A DNA stretch of 8,048 nt. It comes from UBA8437 sp003445035. GTDB lineage: Bacteria; Planctomycetota; Planctomycetia; Planctomycetales; Planctomycetaceae. Every line of letters starts with the position of its first letter. The stretch's first letter is position 1. Below are positions 7,101-8,048 of the stretch, piece after piece. Made by a program: the position numbers and the translations under genes. Location of the stretch: positions 1 through 8,048 of the forward strand of contig CALCHI010000109.1 of NCBI GenBank assembly GCA_937901285.1, given 5' to 3'. The notes under the pieces were generated by a model, which was not told the DNA's origin, made no database searches, and was given only the letters and a program-made list of their open reading frames with translations.

Positions 7101-7597
7101 TACCAGTGCCCGGTTTCAAACAACCGGGGAGATTCCAGGTAAGTCAGTTTGCCGGTTTTGGTGCTGCAGAGAGCGAAAGTGAAACGGGACAGATGTTGGC
7201 CCAGGATCCAGCCCTTCTCGTAAGACCCGTTGTCCTGCACGGCACTGACGAAACCGCTCCATTCCCCGGCCGCATCGATACGCAGCCACGCCGAGACGGT
7301 CAGTTGCGTGGTCGGCAGAATGGCCGATGCCTGGTCGATGGAGGTGGCCACCTGGAATCGCTGACGGGGCGAAGATTGTCCCGAAAGTTCCAGTGTGCCG
7401 GTGGGACCGGACTTGCGGTCGGTTGAAAATTTCAGCGGTCCGCTGAAATTCGCCTTAAGCCGGCCGGCCAAAGGCCGGACGGTGCGGGCGGTCATGTGGG
7501 AGCGGTCAAGTTGCCAACGTGCGACCGGTGGCGATTCGGCTGCGGACAACGGAAGTGCCGCGAACAGGAGCAGGCAGATGGCAAGATGGCGTGGCAA
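4109..7597 (-). CDS. Secreted LamG plus double PQQ-like beta-propeller protein with degenerate methyltransferase-like domain
   Basis: A 1162-residue protein with a signal peptide (RHLAICLLLFAALPLSAA, 3-20), so exported. Residues about 85-240 form a LamG/concanavalin-like domain (VSAWLRI, WYHVVGTYDGKRQKLFVDGQ, GALERVSIWDTAL). Residues about 320-570 and 760-1115 carry PQQ/BamB-type propeller blades (for example VRCLDLATGRLVWTV, VAAFDRRSGKKVWSADV, VIAVDGYNGTVLWNN, LFAFDRRTGRHLWSY). Between them, about 590-705, sits a Rossmann/SAM-methyltransferase-like segment (GKGYGIVLG, then GLAGRVTAI) whose SAM loop is lost. The C-terminus has Cys1086, Cys1124, Cys1144 and Cys1146. Such propellers usually bind proteins or carbohydrates; no catalytic function can be assigned. 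Start is TTG: upstream the frame has no ATG, GTG or TTG before a stop at 7637-7639, and no good ribosome binding site is seen, so the exact start is uncertain. Convergent with csrA. Confidence 0.88.
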   Translation of the reverse strand: MPRHLAICLLLFAALPLSAAESPPVARWQLDRSHMTARTVRPLAGRLKANFSGPLKFSTDRKSGPTGTLELSGQSSPRQRFQVATSIDQASAILPTTQLTVSAWLRIDAAGEWSGFVSAVQDNGSYEKGWILGQHLSRFTFALCSTKTGKLTYLESPRLFETGHWYHVVGTYDGKRQKLFVDGQLQGESTAQSGPIAYPPKGVVTLGAYEDDNEYYPLTGALERVSIWDTALADRDVERLFRQRSRRFPGINASRPQVVDWPTWNRDNQRTGVSEQPLKLPLVRQWTHRIPAPAPAWPDPARQDFWHRKQDLRARVTYDRVAHLVAAAGRVILGHSADDTVRCLDLATGRLVWTVTADGPVRLAPTIAGNRVLFGSDDGHVYCVSLSDGHRHWKQPAAPKLRWIAGNQRLISAWPVRTGILVESGIAYCCAGVFPTQGVHQVALRVRDGHRLATNRITVSAQGYLARRSGRLFVTTGRDPAGSFVAELKRRGKGVGRELSRLPDEYRYAFVGAGDLRIGGADGHVAAFDRRSGKKVWSADVRGRAWSLAIAGGFVLASTDDGQVSAFGPTPAPSPPTHDSRPDIRNSPPSKWFAALLKHLAHGKGYGIVLGSRDALPGIELARHTSMRVHVVLNATSPIEPARTAIWQSGLAGRVTAIRSPPKGVPPYTEGLFNVAVLSGPTPKRIEQATRLVRPWGGLIVDMASGSILARRGPLEGAGHWSHMYADAANTVCSNDRYVSGPLDLQWFGPPGPRQMIDRHHRTVAPLFVAGRLFVPGDDRVIAVDGYNGTVLWNNKVPGSRRIGAFRDCSYLAATEDSVYVAAGGQCLRFDGDSGHTLTRFSVPPAADGKARDWGYLAVVGDILVGSAVSPGASRREHSREAIQEGTYYDRRPLVGSEYLFAFDRRTGRHLWSYHTGGGLLPNPAIAITGGAVSLIESDNRETVKSATGRATPKDLFSKGARLVSLDLKTGSVRFSRPHDFSAIQHSVYLAAAGGRLVVVGSRNDGDNPKTSRVWYDIQVFDDTEGDRQWAASQKQSTKIGGSHGEQDHHPVIIGSTLYCEPFAWNLNTGKRAANFGWKNQHRRGCGTLTASASTVFFRDGTASMFDLKSNTYSKVTATTRPGCWINMIPAGGLLLVPEASSGCTCNFAIQTSLAFRPRGGK
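7428..7450. repeat. Near-perfect 23-bp palindrome (11-bp arms) inside the propeller gene
   Basis: AATTTCAGCGG (7428-7438) and CCGCTGAAATT (7440-7450) are perfect reverse complements around a single base. It covers codons for residues 50-57. On the minus strand the hairpin is followed by TTTTC (two of the Ts belong to the stem), which resembles an intrinsic terminator; the plus strand has no T-tract. Could be an attenuator, an operator, or chance. Confidence 0.75.
7464..7478. repeat. GC-rich inverted repeat next to the 23-bp palindrome
   Basis: CCGGCC and GGCCGG separated by AAA can form a 6-bp hairpin. On the mRNA of the propeller gene it lies just 13 bases before the longer palindrome, so two stable hairpins follow each other within the first 170 bases of the coding sequence. 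Confidence 0.5.
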
Positions 7598-7704
7598 GAT
7601 CAGGGCCGCCCGATGGGACTGGGTGAAACCGTTGTGTCAGGCCATTATGCTACCGCGGATCAGCGGTGTGTGGCCAGAACGTCTGCAGAAGGGAGCAGGG
7701 GACG
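7598..7704. promoter_or_regulatory. Divergent promoter region, propeller gene and glycosyltransferase
   Basis: The 107 bases hold the start regions of two divergent genes. Minus strand: CATAAT (7644-7649 on the plus-strand numbering) is a 5/6 match to a -10 box, 46 bases before the TTG start, with a weak CACACA-like -35 17 bases upstream. Plus strand: TATGCT (7646-7651) with GTGAAA (7623-7628) at 17-base spacing, each a 4/6 match. The two -10 boxes overlap, so the promoters would compete. Matches are by eye against the sigma-70 consensus, which may not apply well to this organism. Confidence 0.35.
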
Positions 7705-8048
7705 GTGACAGTTTCGGTGATCGTTCCGGCGGTGAACGAGGAGCGGCACGTTGCTGCTGCAGTCGGCTCGGCATGGGACAGCGGGGCGGACGAGGTGATT
7801 GTCGTGGATGGAGGCAGTCGTGATCGGACGTGTCAGCGGGCGGTGGAGGCCGGAGCCCAGGTGTTGGTGAGCCTGCCAGGCCGTGCGGTTCAACAGAACC
7901 ACGGCGCCGGCGAGGCCACCGGTGACGTGCTGGTGTTTCTCCACGCCGACTGTCGGCTACCGGCCGATGCTGCAGTGCAGGCAGAGCAGATCCTGGCTGA
8001 TCCGCAAGTGGTGGGTGGCGCGTTTCGGCAGAGGATTGATGCCGATGG
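7705..8048 (+). CDS. TIGR04283-type family 2 glycosyltransferase, 5' part
   Basis: The first 114 codons of a GT-A fold glycosyltransferase; the rest lies beyond the window. VTVSVIVPAVNEERHV (2-16) is the nucleotide-sugar-binding first strand and loop, VIVVDGGSRDRT (31-42) the second, PGRAVQQNHGAGEATGDVLVFLHADCRLP (58-86) includes the His-Ala-Asp version of the DXD metal-binding motif. This precise pattern (DGGSRD, GRA-x-Q-x-N, LHAD) fits the TIGR04283 family, named as arsenosugar biosynthesis or rSAM/selenodomain-associated transferases; the substrate is not shown here. GTG at 7705 is taken as start, with GGGAG at 7691-7695 nine bases upstream; another in-frame GTG at 7666 is possible but would add unlike residues. 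Divergent from the propeller gene. Confidence 0.88.
   Translation, partial: MTVSVIVPAVNEERHVAAAVGSAWDSGADEVIVVDGGSRDRTCQRAVEAGAQVLVSLPGRAVQQNHGAGEATGDVLVFLHADCRLPADAAVQAEQILADPQVVGGAFRQRIDAD

Overview
This GC-rich window carries eight protein-coding genes and no RNA genes, insertion sequences or CRISPR arrays that I can recognise. It looks like a bacterial chromosome segment, most likely from the Planctomycetes or a related PVC lineage. That placement is an inference. It rests on a very large secreted LamG/PQQ-like beta-propeller protein with a decayed methyltransferase-like middle, a Tat-type exported cupin beside a CaiB/BaiF gene, and a stand-alone csrA.

Left part (57-3069, minus strand): four genes read leftwards, in the order cupin protein, CaiB/BaiF CoA-transferase, GNAT acyltransferase, small tail-anchored membrane protein. 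The CoA-transferase and GNAT genes overlap by 25 bases, so they are probably translationally coupled. The gaps on either side (78 and 89 bases) are compatible with one operon but do not prove it. Both central proteins should use acyl-CoA, which suggests a shared acyl-CoA task whose substrate the sequence does not reveal. The cupin resembles plant cysteine oxidase/ADO thiol dioxygenases in its histidine layout.

Middle (3206-4096, plus strand): a LOG-family nucleotide-binding protein, then csrA. The csrA leader holds four GGA motifs, one inside its Shine-Dalgarno, plus two small hairpins and a three-codon minimal ORF. This fits CsrA autoregulation. csrA and the large gene converge with only 12 bases between stop codons, and both stops lie in one short inverted repeat.

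Right part (4109-8048): the 1162-residue secreted LamG/double-propeller protein fills the minus strand. About 150 bases into its coding sequence lies a near-perfect 23-base palindrome followed by TTTTC on the coding strand, which looks like an intragenic terminator or operator. A divergent intergenic region (7598-7704) with overlapping candidate promoters separates it from a family 2-type glycosyltransferase of the TIGR04283 kind, which runs off the right edge.

The most unusual items are the exported PCO/ADO-like cupin, the degenerate methyltransferase-like domain between two propellers with a cysteine-rich C-terminus, the palindrome near the start of that gene, and the tail-anchored small protein with a repeat-encoded glycine linker. 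I see no clear complete new system.
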